A stretch of DNA of 64,000 bases, taken from IMG/VR virus record IMGVR_UViG_3300035189_000033, positions 22,539 through 86,538 of that record. The stretch is one strand, 5' to 3'. This DNA comes from a virus. The notes below the pieces were generated by a model. It worked only from the letters and a program-made list of their open reading frames with translations. It had not been told where the DNA came from and did not search any database. Of the stretch, positions 51,001 through 59,467 are shown in pieces (positions within the stretch are counted from its first letter, which is position 1; every line of letters starts with the position of its first letter). The translations under genes were made by a program, and so were the position numbers.

Positions 51001-52006
51001 ACCGGGCCTGGTCCGGTCTGTTCCGCTTGTCGATACAGCCGCACGCGGCGCACTCACGCGACGTGTTACGGGGATCGACGCAGGTCAATGGCACACCAAC
51101 GCGCTTTGCCTTGTAGCTGGTAAAGGCGCGCGTTTGGCCAAAGGCCCAGTTGGAGAGACGGGCTCGTTGGCAGCGTCGGGCCGTGACCCGGCTGCGAATG
51201 CCTCGAAGCTCTTCGAGGGCAATGCCGCGACCGGTGCGTTGCGCTTCCTGGACGAGAGCCTTGGATATCACGTGGTTCTGGTGGGTCTGGTATCTCCTCT
51301 GTTTGCCAGCCAGCTTACGAAGGCGGCGCTTCGCACCCTTGGTGCCGATCCTTTGCAGATCAGTCCGGCGTTTCTGATGCCGGCGCCGCTGTGTCTCGAC
51401 ATCATCCCCGGTGTAAACGCGGCCGTCACTGTCAACCGCGAGACTGACGATCCCGAGGTCAACACCAAGCCAGTCCTCCGCCTTAAATTCCTCGGTTTCG
51501 GGAATGTCGCAGGTTGCGGCCAGCATCCACTTGCCGCGGACGAAGCACAGATCGACCTCGCCTTTGCGGAAGGCCATCAACCGCTTCTGGTGCTCGCCCA
51601 TCACGATGGGCACGACCAAGCGACCCTCAATCGTCCACAAGCTGACCGCACTGCCATCCTTGACGAAGCGGATTATCCGATCGTCGTAAGGCTGGGCGGC
51701 GTCGGGGCGGAAGACTGGGGCGACTTCGCGGCTGACCTTGAAAGCGTCGGCAACCTTGGAGATGGACCGGACCGCGGCCTGGGCTGTCAGACCGAACCGT
51801 TCCCTGATCGCCGCATAGCCCATTTTGTGCAGGTCGTATTGCCGGAACGTCTGGCTCTCAAAGCCACGCTCGGCAAGCCAGGAACACGCCGCGTTGCACC
51901 GGTTCAGCGTCGCAGCAAGGCATATAGCATGCTGCGGCGTCGGCAGCATCTTGAGGGCGGCAACAAGCTTCATTCCGTCAAGTATGGAAGACTTCCGGTG
52001 CGCCAT
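50882..52006 (-). CDS. tnpB: TnpB RNA-guided endonuclease
   Basis: 374 residues. The split RuvC site looks intact: D183 in GVDLGI, E265 in ALEELRGI, and D348 in ADKNAADN. A zinc finger C319-x2-C322 ... C338-x2-C341 lies between the last two. The N-terminus includes LPTPQHAICLAATLNRCNAACSW, the usual start region. TnpB cuts DNA next to a short target motif as directed by an omega RNA and helps its element persist. The start could also be the ATG at residue 12. Confidence 0.9.
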   Translation of the reverse strand: MAHRKSSILDGMKLVAALKMLPTPQHAICLAATLNRCNAACSWLAERGFESQTFRQYDLHKMGYAAIRERFGLTAQAAVRSISKVADAFKVSREVAPVFRPDAAQPYDDRIIRFVKDGSAVSLWTIEGRLVVPIVMGEHQKRLMAFRKGEVDLCFVRGKWMLAATCDIPETEEFKAEDWLGVDLGIVSLAVDSDGRVYTGDDVETQRRRHQKRRTDLQRIGTKGAKRRLRKLAGKQRRYQTHQNHVISKALVQEAQRTGRGIALEELRGIRSRVTARRCQRARLSNWAFGQTRAFTSYKAKRVGVPLTCVDPRNTSRECAACGCIDKRNRPDQARFHCISCGRQAPADKNAADNIRSRALLAHGRVMSPDVLAA

Positions 52007-52090
52007 CCAGTAACAGAGAGGCGAACTGCGTTCGCCGCCGCTATCCCTCCGTCGCCTGAAGGCGACGGTTTCTCGCGGAGTCCCCTATGA

Positions 52091-52312
52091 TCAGCGCCTG
52101 GGCAGCGTGATCCCGAGCCGGGTGATGACCGCCTTCGCCCGTTCCTGCGCGCCGGCTTCGCTGCTTCCCATGCCCACCGCATTGAGCGATTCGATGTCCT
52201 GGCGGAGATCGGCATCGAGGTCCGAAGATCCGGCGAGGTAGCCGCGATAGGCGTCGGGATGGTCGCGCTTGATCCGGCGGACGGCGGTGAAGCAGGTTTT
52301 GCGGAGCGGCAT
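52091..52312 (-). CDS. Small helical protein, unknown
   Basis: 72 residues from ATG 52312; a longer frame starts at 52387. MPLRKTCFTAVRRIKRDHPD and YRGYLAGSSDLDADLRQDIE are followed by AGAQERAKAVITRLGI. No family is recognised. It lies between the TnpB left end and the attachment fragment; its stop is at the element boundary. Confidence 0.5.
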   Translation of the reverse strand: MPLRKTCFTAVRRIKRDHPDAYRGYLAGSSDLDADLRQDIESLNAVGMGSSEAGAQERAKAVITRLGITLPRR

Positions 52313-52561
52313 GGGAGATTCGATACGAGTCGCTGGGCGTGGAACGCAAGGTGATTGTTGCCGACGACGAGCCCAAATCTGCGGCAAATCGGCGTGCCGC
52401 CGTTTCGCAGATTGGCCGCCGATTTCGGGAACAACATGGGAACATCCTATTTGTAGAAACGCGGCGGCATGTGGCCGATTTCCGCCATTTCACAATTGAT
52501 TGAGCAAATGGACCGTCAATATAGTATTGAAATATAAGAGAAATTTTCCGAGCAGTCCGAA

Positions 52562-52606
52562 CTACGAATCTGGGGGTTGGAAGTTCGAGTCTTTCCGGGC
52601 GCGCCA
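52562..52606 (+). other. Attachment-site core: 3' end of a tRNA-Arg(ACG)
   Basis: The 45 bp from ctacgaa to gcgcca matches the 3' part of a tRNA: anticodon loop CTACGAA (anticodon ACG), T arm GGAAG-TTCGAGT-CTTTC, acceptor strand CGGGCGC and G-CCA. The 5' half of a tRNA is absent, so it is not a functional gene but the fragment a phage carries to restore a tRNA after integration. It lies next to the integrase gene. The ~250 bp to its left is AT-rich near the core and may contain arm sites. Confidence 0.8.
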
Positions 52607-52633
52607 TAACACTCTGAAAAAACTCACAAAAGA

Positions 52634-53860
52634 TCAGGTTTTTCGTTTCGTGGCACGGCCGTTCATTTGTCCATTTGTGGTTTCATTTGTGGAAACCCCG
52701 CCCCTGTCGCGGCGCGATTGAGCCTCAGACTCTCGCGCCGTTTCGTCCGACAACCGCACGACCCGAGGCCCCTTCTTCTCGGACGCTTCCCAAGCCTCGA
52801 TCCCGCCCAGCGCCACCTCGGTCCGACGCGGCAGATAGGTGTCGATGATCCGCTGGCAGTAATCGATCTGGTGCCCTGACACGGCGGCGATCTGCGGCGT
52901 CGTTGCCCCACCCTCGGCCATGCGGACAATCCCCGTCCGGCGAAGGTCGCGCCGCTGTCGGTGGCGCTGCGCCAACTCCTCGTCGACCTTCCGTTGCACC
53001 CAGCCGCGCGCCTTCAACTCGGCGGCCAGCTTCACGTCGGCGTCGGCAAGATCATGGTCCCATGCGCGCGATGCGTTCCGCCGGCTCCATTCCCGTCCGC
53101 GCGGGCTCGGCACCAGCAGCATGGTCTTCAACTGCCGATCGGTGCCTCTCTCCGGGATCGTCACATCCTCGGCCAAGCGTTGGCGCAACAGAACCGCCAA
53201 CGCATCGTGCACCGGGATGCCAACCAACTCGTCGGTTTTGGACTGGCGCAGGGTAATGTAGAGGCGGCCTTGGTGTTCCTGAACCTGATTGAGTGTCATC
53301 TTCAGCACGTCCGAAAGCCGCTGGCAGGTGTAGAGCATCAGCATGAACAGCAGTTTCAGGCGCGGGCGGAAATACGCGACGTATCGCGTCTCTTCCTCGC
53401 GGCTCCAAACCTCGATCCTGGCGCGGACTTCCAGCTTGCCGATGCCGGCGGCGGGATTGTAATGGACCGTGCCCTGGCTCATCGCCAGTTTGAACAGGAT
53501 CGACAGCAGCGCCAGCGCCCCATTGAACTTGGACGGTTGCGCAGACAGAGACTCCTTGAATTCCAGGATCACGACCGGCGTGAAACTGCGAATCTTCATG
53601 TCGCCGAATGTGGCACCGAGGAAGTCGAGGGTGCTGCCATAAGTTTCGCGGGTGCGCGGCATGCGGGTTTTGAACTGGTTCGATGCCCGATAGGCCAGGA
53701 TCAGCGCCGCCATGCTGTCGGCTTGGACCAATGGCGCGACGGTCGCACACTCCTTGCCAAGCAACGCACGGGTGACGCGATCGTAGAGATAAACGACCGT
53801 CGAGCCGTCTTTCAGTTTACGGACTTCGCGCCTTGGTCCGTCCTTGCGTTGTCTGGGCAT
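52634..53860 (-). CDS. int: Tyrosine-recombinase integrase
   Basis: 408 residues from ATG 53860. The core-binding region (SMAALILAYRASNQFKT, TYGSTLDFLGATFGDMK) is followed by the catalytic domain: YTCQRLSDVLKMTL (first Arg), a KTDELVGIPV Lys region, RDLRRTGIVRMAEGG (second Arg), GHQ, and IIDTYLPR (Tyr). The residue where many family members have H-x-L-R is R-D-L-R here. It would join the nearby tRNA fragment to the host tRNA gene. The start lies within the upstream excisionase-like gene. An AT-rich 7-bp hairpin at 52616-52644 may end its transcript. Confidence 0.9.
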   Translation of the reverse strand: MPRQRKDGPRREVRKLKDGSTVVYLYDRVTRALLGKECATVAPLVQADSMAALILAYRASNQFKTRMPRTRETYGSTLDFLGATFGDMKIRSFTPVVILEFKESLSAQPSKFNGALALLSILFKLAMSQGTVHYNPAAGIGKLEVRARIEVWSREEETRYVAYFRPRLKLLFMLMLYTCQRLSDVLKMTLNQVQEHQGRLYITLRQSKTDELVGIPVHDALAVLLRQRLAEDVTIPERGTDRQLKTMLLVPSPRGREWSRRNASRAWDHDLADADVKLAAELKARGWVQRKVDEELAQRHRQRRDLRRTGIVRMAEGGATTPQIAAVSGHQIDYCQRIIDTYLPRRTEVALGGIEAWEASEKKGPRVVRLSDETARESEAQSRRDRGGVSTNETTNGQMNGRATKRKT

Positions 53861-54152
53861 GGAGCTGGATTCTCCGGGTGATTTCGCCTGGTGGGATGAC
53901 CGGATGCGGCGCCCGCGCCTGATCCGGGTCTTCCAATCCAGCAGCACGATCGAGCGCGAGGTCAAGCAACCGCCGATCCCAGGTGCGCAACCCCTGGTTA
54001 GGGCCGCGCCGCTCCGCATCCGGCCATTTCCCGCATCGCACTTCGTAGAGGAACATGTCGGGCGACACGCCGACATAGGCCGCAGCCAGGGTCAGCGACA
54101 GCATGCGCGGCCAGTGGGGAAGCTGGTCAAGCGCGAGGGATTTACGGCTCAT
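53817..54152 (-). CDS. Excisionase-like (AlpA/HTH-17 type) DNA-binding protein
   Basis: 111 residues. LSLTLAAAYVGVSPDMFLYE followed by a W-P-x-A turn and RTWDRRLLDLALDR is the winged helix-turn-helix opening of AlpA/Xis-type proteins. The gene overlaps the integrase start, the usual xis-int arrangement that couples the two. It probably controls excision direction or att-site binding. The C-terminus is basic and disordered-looking. Confidence 0.7.
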   Translation of the reverse strand: MSRKSLALDQLPHWPRMLSLTLAAAYVGVSPDMFLYEVRCGKWPDAERRGPNQGLRTWDRRLLDLALDRAAGLEDPDQARAPHPVIPPGEITRRIQLHAQTTQGRTKARSP

Positions 54153-54197
54153 CGGGGTCCGTCCGTGGCGAGGTAAAATGCGGGGGCGAATTTTGCC

Positions 54198-54719
54198 TCA
54201 ATGCTTGGTGCTCCGGTTGAGCATCATGGAGTCCCCGAAAAGGCCGACCCATTGCGCGATCGCGTCCGTATCGGGGTTCAGTTCGCCCTTGGCGATCATC
54301 GCCACCGCGGCGGCCACCTTCGCCGTGGCCTCGGCGTCGGTTTCCACAATCATCTGGGCGCCGAAGTTGGCCGGCATCAGCACCTCGAACGCCATCTCGT
54401 CGAACATCGGCTGGCGCGGTTCGTCAGGGTCGAGCGCCATCAGCATCATCTCGTGCGTCGCACCATCGAAGTAGCAGACGGGCGGCGGCTGCCCCTCGAC
54501 CGGGCGCAGACTGACCAGCGACAGCACGTAGCTGTGCCACAGCGGATGCGCCCAGGGCGCCTCGATCAGCCACAGCGCGACGCCGCCGAGCGCCTTCGCC
54601 GCCTCGAACTGCGAGATATCGACCTGCCAGATGCGGGTGTGCACGGTTTCGATCGTCGGTGGGATGGTGATGATGTCGGCTCGCCATGGCGGCACGGGGT
54701 TGTCGTTTTGCGTTTCCAT
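54198..54719 (-). CDS. Early phage protein, unknown
   Basis: 173 residues. ITIPPTIETVHTRIWQVDIS, a central Trp-rich part (LIEAPWAHPLWHSYVLSLV) and a C-terminus with FGAQMIVETDAEATAKVAAA. No family is recognised. It is between excisionase and RecT in the leftward operon, so a recombination or early-regulation role is possible from position. Confidence 0.6.
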   Translation of the reverse strand: METQNDNPVPPWRADIITIPPTIETVHTRIWQVDISQFEAAKALGGVALWLIEAPWAHPLWHSYVLSLVSLRPVEGQPPPVCYFDGATHEMMLMALDPDEPRQPMFDEMAFEVLMPANFGAQMIVETDAEATAKVAAAVAMIAKGELNPDTDAIAQWVGLFGDSMMLNRSTKH

Positions 54720-54787
54720 GCGGTTGCCTCCGGTTTTGTCGGCTTCTGGCGGCGGGCGTTTTGCCCCCCGGGCTGCTCTAAGGAGGC

Positions 54788-56191
54788 TTAATCGGCCGCC
54801 TCCGACGCCGGTTCGCCCAGGCGTTGGGCGCTGGCGCGGAACAGCGCGTCAATCTCTGATCGCACCTTTGCCGGCGCGTCGCGGCGATTGCGCACGACCG
54901 ATGGCTCGACATGCAGCGCGGCCAGATCATCCATCGTCGGGCATTCGCGCAGCAGGGTTTCCAGCGCCTGCATCCACTTGTAGCCGACACCCATATCGAC
55001 CATCAGCGCGATCGCGGCGCGGGTCATGAACGGCGGTTCCGCCTCCGCTGGCGGCGCCACCGGTCGGCGCCGGCCGTTCGCCTTCTGCGACGGCCTCTCG
55101 TGCGGCGGCTCGACGATGGCGCCCTGGCGGGGCTTGACATGCCCGGGATGGCGCGCCGAGGGCGGTTCGGTCAGCGGTGTCTTGGCCTTGCTAAGAAGCG
55201 AAGCGACTGGGGCGGTCAGCAGTTCCTCCAGCGTGCCCAACCGGTCTTGCGGTGCGGCAAGGGCGGCCGGTTCGGACTTGTCTTCGCTAATGCTCGCGTC
55301 CTGGCGCTCGAAATCAATCTCCAGGTCAGCCATCATCGCCGCCTGGAAGCGCTTGGCCGCCGCACTGGTGGTGTCGAGGTTGATCCACTTCGCGGTGAAC
55401 AGGATCATCCCTTTCAGGAACATCTCGTCGATCCAGCGCCCCGACCACGGGCCTTTCTCGGCGCGGGTGCTCTGCCACAGGCTGATCAGCCGCTGGCGGG
55501 TCATCCAGCGCCGCGTGATGGTGCCGTCGGTGGCGGTGATGAGGCAGTAGGCGGCGCGCAGGTGAGCGATGAACGCATCCGGCTTGGAGATCATGGCGCC
55601 GTTGCCGTCACGGCCACCGTTCAGCGCGGCATAGGCCGCATCGACAATGTCGGGGTCGACCTCGTGCTCGATGCGGTCTTCCTCGCCCTGGATGATGCGG
55701 AACGGCTCGCCGTTGAACACCAGCACCGCGCGGATGCTGCGGATCGCGCCGGTTTCGCGGCCCAGCTTGACCACGCCCCAGACCATCGGCTGCCAGGCGA
55801 TTTCAAACGTCTTGGTATCGGCGTTGTAGCGGGGCACCAAAGCCCCTTGCTTGCCGTCCGGCAGCAACCCCATGCTGGCCGCCCGCATCACCCCGGTCAG
55901 CAGCGACGGGCGCAAATCCGCGCGCAGCAATTGCGGCTTGAGCACGACTGCGGTTTTGGCGGTGGCGATGAACACCGGCGCCTGGACGTGATCGGGCAGC
56001 ATGATTTTCAGTTGCCGCAGCGTGTCGGCGTGTTCCAGCCAGTCGTAAAAGTCCTCACCGGCGGCGGCCAGTTCCTCCGGCGTCATCGCCGGCGCAGCAT
56101 TGCCGCGGCCACGCCCGCGACCGGAGCCGCCACCGTGCTGCGGGCCGTATTCAGGGGGCGGGATATCGGACCAGTCGGGCGCGTCGGACAT
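54788..56191 (-). CDS. recT: RecT-family single-strand annealing protein
   Basis: 467 residues. Residues ~45-290 match the RecT fold: IMLPDHVQAPVFIATAKTAV, PSLLTGVMRAASMGLLPDGK, a GALVPRYN strand and EIAWQPMVWGVVKLGRETG. A C-terminal ~150 residues (SISEDKSEP...) form a Pro/Glu linker and a helical end. RecT proteins anneal homologous single strands, working with a 5'-3' exonuclease, here YqaJ-like at 56953-57930. The gene follows the DnaQ-like gene with no gap, suggesting one recombination module. Confidence 0.85.
   Translation of the reverse strand: MSDAPDWSDIPPPEYGPQHGGGSGRGRGRGNAAPAMTPEELAAAGEDFYDWLEHADTLRQLKIMLPDHVQAPVFIATAKTAVVLKPQLLRADLRPSLLTGVMRAASMGLLPDGKQGALVPRYNADTKTFEIAWQPMVWGVVKLGRETGAIRSIRAVLVFNGEPFRIIQGEEDRIEHEVDPDIVDAAYAALNGGRDGNGAMISKPDAFIAHLRAAYCLITATDGTITRRWMTRQRLISLWQSTRAEKGPWSGRWIDEMFLKGMILFTAKWINLDTTSAAAKRFQAAMMADLEIDFERQDASISEDKSEPAALAAPQDRLGTLEELLTAPVASLLSKAKTPLTEPPSARHPGHVKPRQGAIVEPPHERPSQKANGRRRPVAPPAEAEPPFMTRAAIALMVDMGVGYKWMQALETLLRECPTMDDLAALHVEPSVVRNRRDAPAKVRSEIDALFRASAQRLGEPASEAAD
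55192..55210 (+). repeat. Dispersed 19-bp repeat, copy 3
   Basis: The motif taagaagcgaagcgactgg lies inside recT (antisense to it). It is identical to 34797-34815. Confidence 0.6.
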
Positions 56192-56956
56192 CTAGGCTGG
56201 GCTCCTTGGTTGATAGGCTTGTTCCGCGCGTTCGAGCAGCGACAGGTGGCCCTGGTCACTCGGTCGACGCTGCAATTCCTGGGTGGCGGTGAACCGGACG
56301 TCCTCGTCCATGTCGGTCTGGCGCATGATCCATTGCAGGTAATCGACCGGGACCTCGGACCAGCGGGCGAGGCGGTGCTTGCCGAACAGCACCCTGGGCA
56401 GCAGCCCGGGTTCGCGGGTCCAGGCGAGCAGCCGTTTCAGCCGGTGCTCGCCGCCTTCGAGCGCCAGCATCGTCGAGAATATCCAGGCGGTGACATAGGC
56501 GTCGGGCCCGGCGCGGTGCGGCGGCATCGCCAGGGTGGGATCGAAGCCCGCCATCGCATCGAGGCCGAGAACGTAGCGCAGCACCTGATTGGTATGGCGC
56601 GGCGCGTCCGGCCACAGCCGCAGCGCGGCTTTGTAGGTGCAGATCCAGGGTGCTGGGGCGTCGGGCCAGAAACTGGCCTCGAACGCCGCATGGTGGGCGA
56701 CATAGGCGACCGGTTTGCCGTCCGTGAGCGCGTCCTGCCAGTCCTGCTTGCGGACGCCGCGCTCGACCTGCTGCTCGCTCAGGTGGTGCGCCGCCATGGC
56801 CTCGACCGAAATCGGGTGGGCCGGGCGGCACAGCATGCTGCGCGGTCGGGTCATCTGCCCGTCGGAGCGGACATCGACCCAGCCGACTTCGATCACGTCC
56901 GCCGCGGCCGGATCGAGGTCGGTGGTCTCGAAGTCGATGACGCGGGCGAAGGTCAT
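56192..56956 (-). CDS. DnaQ/ExoX-like 3'-5' exonuclease
   Basis: 254 residues from ATG 56956, which overlaps the preceding stop by four bases. VIDFETTDL (D8, E10) is the first motif of DEDD exonucleases. VAYVAHHAAFEASFWPD and a later PDAYVTAWIF segment supply the other acidic residues. The C-terminus, residues ~175-254, is helical and charged. Such proteins remove nucleotides from 3' ends and are often found with phage recombination genes, where they may trim the substrate of RecT or act in repair. Confidence 0.8.
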   Translation of the reverse strand: MTFARVIDFETTDLDPAAADVIEVGWVDVRSDGQMTRPRSMLCRPAHPISVEAMAAHHLSEQQVERGVRKQDWQDALTDGKPVAYVAHHAAFEASFWPDAPAPWICTYKAALRLWPDAPRHTNQVLRYVLGLDAMAGFDPTLAMPPHRAGPDAYVTAWIFSTMLALEGGEHRLKRLLAWTREPGLLPRVLFGKHRLARWSEVPVDYLQWIMRQTDMDEDVRFTATQELQRRPSDQGHLSLLERAEQAYQPRSPA

Positions 56957-57930
56957 GGGTGCACCAGTTCCTTGACCTTCCACCAGATCGATGCAGCGCG
57001 CTTGCCGACGATCTTGTTGGGGTCCATGTCGCCGGCGCGCTGGCCCGGGTTTGCCGCGGTGAACACGCCATTCAGCGCGTAGCCGGTGCAGACCGCGTGT
57101 TTGCGGCCCTTCAGCTTCTCGCGCAGGCGGTTCTTGAATTCCTCTTCGTTGTCCGCAGCGGCTTTGCGGTCCGCTGTCGCCACCAGCAGCCCGGCGCAGA
57201 TTTCCGGCATCTCGTTGTCGGTGGTCAGATCCAGCGGCAGTTCGACCGGCAGGGTCGGATACAGCGCGGTCACGGCAGCGGCGGTGCTTTCCGACCCGTC
57301 CACCAGCGGCGGGCGGCGCTCGCGCAGGCCGTTCCAGAACTCGGTCACCCGGGCGCGGATCAGGTGGATGGTCTTGTCGCGGCGGGCATAGCGGTAGGCC
57401 GGCAGTTCGTTGCCGCCGACCATGCCGATGATCACCCCCCAGGTGCAGTTCGCGCAGGCGATTTCGTGCTGCAACTGCAGAAGGATCGGGAACGGCGGTT
57501 CGTCCATCGTCCATTTCTGGCGGAACTGCAAACCGTCAACGTTCTTGATCTGCAACACGCCCGGCCCCTGGAAGCCGAGTTTGATTTCCTCGGGCCCGGG
57601 TTCCGTAATCAGATAATCGAGGCTACAGGCCATGCCCGGGGTCGTGTCATCGAGGCAATAACCGCCCTTCTGAATAGTCCAGCCGTGCAGCTCGGCCGCC
57701 ATCGCCGCGATCTGCGGTTCGAGTTTGATGCCGAACCAGATGCGCGAGCCCGGGCTGTCGTCCACTGGCGGGGCCGGGATCTGGCCGGACTTGACCATGT
57801 GCAGGGTGTACGCGGACTGCGCATAGTCGGCCTGCACGCCGAACAGGCCGGCGATTTCGGAGCCGCCGATGTTCTGCAAGCGGATGGCGTGCCAAGCGTC
57901 TGAGTGTTCGATGATATCGGCGACGATCAT
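56953..57930 (-). CDS. YqaJ-like phage exonuclease (lambda-exo fold)
   Basis: 325 residues. WHAIRLQNIGGSEIAGLFGV opens the YqaJ fold, SLDYLI carries the metal Asp, and LQIKNVDG the Q-x-K that stands for E-x-K in some phage members. LQLQHEIACAN is the helix after it. These enzymes digest one DNA strand 5'-3' to expose single strands for annealing by RecT, the gene two positions downstream. The C-terminal ~100 residues include a basic KLKGRKHAV segment. Confidence 0.85.
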   Translation of the reverse strand: MIVADIIEHSDAWHAIRLQNIGGSEIAGLFGVQADYAQSAYTLHMVKSGQIPAPPVDDSPGSRIWFGIKLEPQIAAMAAELHGWTIQKGGYCLDDTTPGMACSLDYLITEPGPEEIKLGFQGPGVLQIKNVDGLQFRQKWTMDEPPFPILLQLQHEIACANCTWGVIIGMVGGNELPAYRYARRDKTIHLIRARVTEFWNGLRERRPPLVDGSESTAAAVTALYPTLPVELPLDLTTDNEMPEICAGLLVATADRKAAADNEEEFKNRLREKLKGRKHAVCTGYALNGVFTAANPGQRAGDMDPNKIVGKRAASIWWKVKELVHP

Positions 57931-57944
57931 TGCGGGCGTTCCTT

Positions 57945-59024
57945 TCAGTAAGTGATGGTGACGTGACGGATTTCGGACTTGGCGATCGCGATGATGATGG
58001 CTTTGCTCAGACTCTCCAGCATCCCGACCGAGGCGGTGGTCTGCGCGCCCGCCGCGGCCGTCATCATGTCGTGCAGGGCCTCGCGGTGGATGCGCTGGCG
58101 ATGGGCGGCGTGACGCTCGCGCCGGGCGGCCTCGTCGGCGGCGGCCTGGGCGTCATCCTGCTGGCGCTTTCGCTCGCGCGCGACGGCCTGTTCGGCTGCG
58201 ACCTCCGCCGCCCGGGCCTTAGCCTCGGCCTCGGCAATCGCGCGCGCCGCCGCTTCGCGTTCGAGCGCGGCCTGCTGTTCGGCCTCCATCAGCGCCACCG
58301 CTCGGGCGTTGGCCGCGATGCGGGCTTCGTGCTCCAGCCGCCTTGCCTCGTTCTCCGCGGCGACCCGCGCGGCGTCAGCCTCGCGCCGCACGGCCGCGCG
58401 GTGCGCCTCGACCAGCTTGTCCCGCGTCGCCTCGATGGCGCGTTCGGCACGCACCGCGAATTCCTGCCATGGGCGATCGGACGGTGTCGGCAGCGACCAG
58501 ATGCGTTCGTTGATCGCCTCGGCGGTCATCCACTCGGTGTTGGCGAGCGCCTCGATCGCGGCGATGGCGGCCTCGTGGTCAGCAATGCGCCGGGCTTCCT
58601 CCGCCTCGAACGCATCGAGCGGCGCGCGGACCTCGGCTTTGAGCGTGTCGAGGCGGTCGCGCAGCAAGCGCCGGTCGGCATCGACCAGTCCCGCCATGCG
58701 CTTCCATTCGACGGCGAGATCCTTGCCCATGTCATCGAGCGCGGTCTTGGACTGCGCCACCTTATAGGCAAGCGAGGCGACCGCCTTGCGGCCTTTCGGG
58801 GTGCTGGCGTCGAGCGTGCCGGCTTGGGCGCGCACTTCGGCTTCCAGCGACGTCAGCAGCGCATCGACGCCGCCCGGGGCGAACACCTGCGCGGGCACCA
58901 GGGCCGCGACGGCGACCAGCGCCCGCTCGCCGCCGCCCTGCTGTGTGGCCAGCGAGGTGGGCGCGGGCGACGGGATCACGCCAGTCTCGTCCATGAAGCA
59001 AAGTTCGGACGCGGTCAGCATCAT
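57945..59024 (-). CDS. Long coiled-coil protein of the recombination operon
   Basis: 359 residues. Residues ~40-200 carry VFAPGGVDALLTSLEAEVRA, SLAYKVAQSKTALDDMGKDL and RDRLDTLKAEVRAPLD, a pattern found in phage proteins encoded next to RecT and exonucleases. Residues ~220-330 are one long Ala/Glu/Arg coiled coil. Its biochemical role is not known; a partner of the nuclease or annealing protein is a reasonable guess from neighbourhood. Confidence 0.7.
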   Translation of the reverse strand: MMLTASELCFMDETGVIPSPAPTSLATQQGGGERALVAVAALVPAQVFAPGGVDALLTSLEAEVRAQAGTLDASTPKGRKAVASLAYKVAQSKTALDDMGKDLAVEWKRMAGLVDADRRLLRDRLDTLKAEVRAPLDAFEAEEARRIADHEAAIAAIEALANTEWMTAEAINERIWSLPTPSDRPWQEFAVRAERAIEATRDKLVEAHRAAVRREADAARVAAENEARRLEHEARIAANARAVALMEAEQQAALEREAAARAIAEAEAKARAAEVAAEQAVARERKRQQDDAQAAADEAARRERHAAHRQRIHREALHDMMTAAAGAQTTASVGMLESLSKAIIIAIAKSEIRHVTITY

Positions 59025-59467
59025 CAGAATTGCACCGCGAACGGACGGTTGCCGGCCATGCTTGAGGCACGCGCGGACGCAAATTCGTGGAATTCGGCGA
59101 TTTCGCCGGGCCGGAAATCACGCTCGGCCAGCATCTCGGCGGTGGCCTCGCCGGTAGCGTCGGTCAGATCGATGATCGCCATCGCCAAGCGCCGGACGAG
59201 CGTGTCGAGGCGTTGCTGGTTGTGCGATGCAGCCCAGACATGGGCGTTGGCGAAAGCCTCGGCGACCGTCGGGGCATCGAAGAACTTGGTTTCGCCGACC
59301 CCGATGCCGTCCGGATAGACCATCAGAAAGACTTTGTTCGGGCCGGCGCGGCGCATGATGTTCACCGAGGCGTCGGCCTTTGGTCGTCCCAGCGCCGCCA
59401 CCAGCCGGTCGATTTCGCTCACCACGGTCTCGGCAAGTCCAGCATCAAAGAGAGAAGTGGTGTCCAT
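59024..59467 (-). CDS. Early phage protein, unknown
   Basis: 147 residues with a one-base overlap to the coiled-coil gene. SLFDAGLAETVVSEIDRLVA, a conserved-looking FLMVYPDGIGVGETKFF strand pair, and a helical end. No family is recognised. Probably co-expressed with recombination genes. Confidence 0.6.
   Translation of the reverse strand: MDTTSLFDAGLAETVVSEIDRLVAALGRPKADASVNIMRRAGPNKVFLMVYPDGIGVGETKFFDAPTVAEAFANAHVWAASHNQQRLDTLVRRLAMAIIDLTDATGEATAEMLAERDFRPGEIAEFHEFASARASSMAGNRPFAVQF

Larger units (their letters stand above)
50845..52090 (-). mobile_element. IS200/IS605-type element carrying tnpB only
   Basis: A tnpB gene without tnpA, bounded by hairpins. The right end (downstream of tnpB) has a stem CCGTCTGC/GCTGACGG with one mismatch and a TTTA loop at 50848-50867. 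The left end has two hairpins, GGCGAAC/GTTCGCC (52020-52036) and a perfect 8-bp CCGTCGCC/GGCGACGG (52049-52068). Hairpin ends without inverted terminal repeats fit this family. The exact ends and the insertion motif could not be fixed. Movement would need TnpA supplied elsewhere. Confidence 0.65.

Noticed and set aside
50843-52090. Plus-strand frame of 415 codons
   Set aside because: It is antisense to tnpB and has no motif; the tnpB strand has intact RuvC and zinc residues.
52500-52620. Complete tRNA gene
   Set aside because: Only the anticodon loop to CCA end can be folded; no D arm or 5' acceptor strand pairs upstream, so it is an attachment fragment.
54911-57082. Plus-strand frame of 723 codons
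   Set aside because: It is antisense to recT, the exonuclease gene and the 3' end of the YqaJ-like gene; composition (Arg/His/Gly/Ala) and lack of motifs mark it as a shadow.
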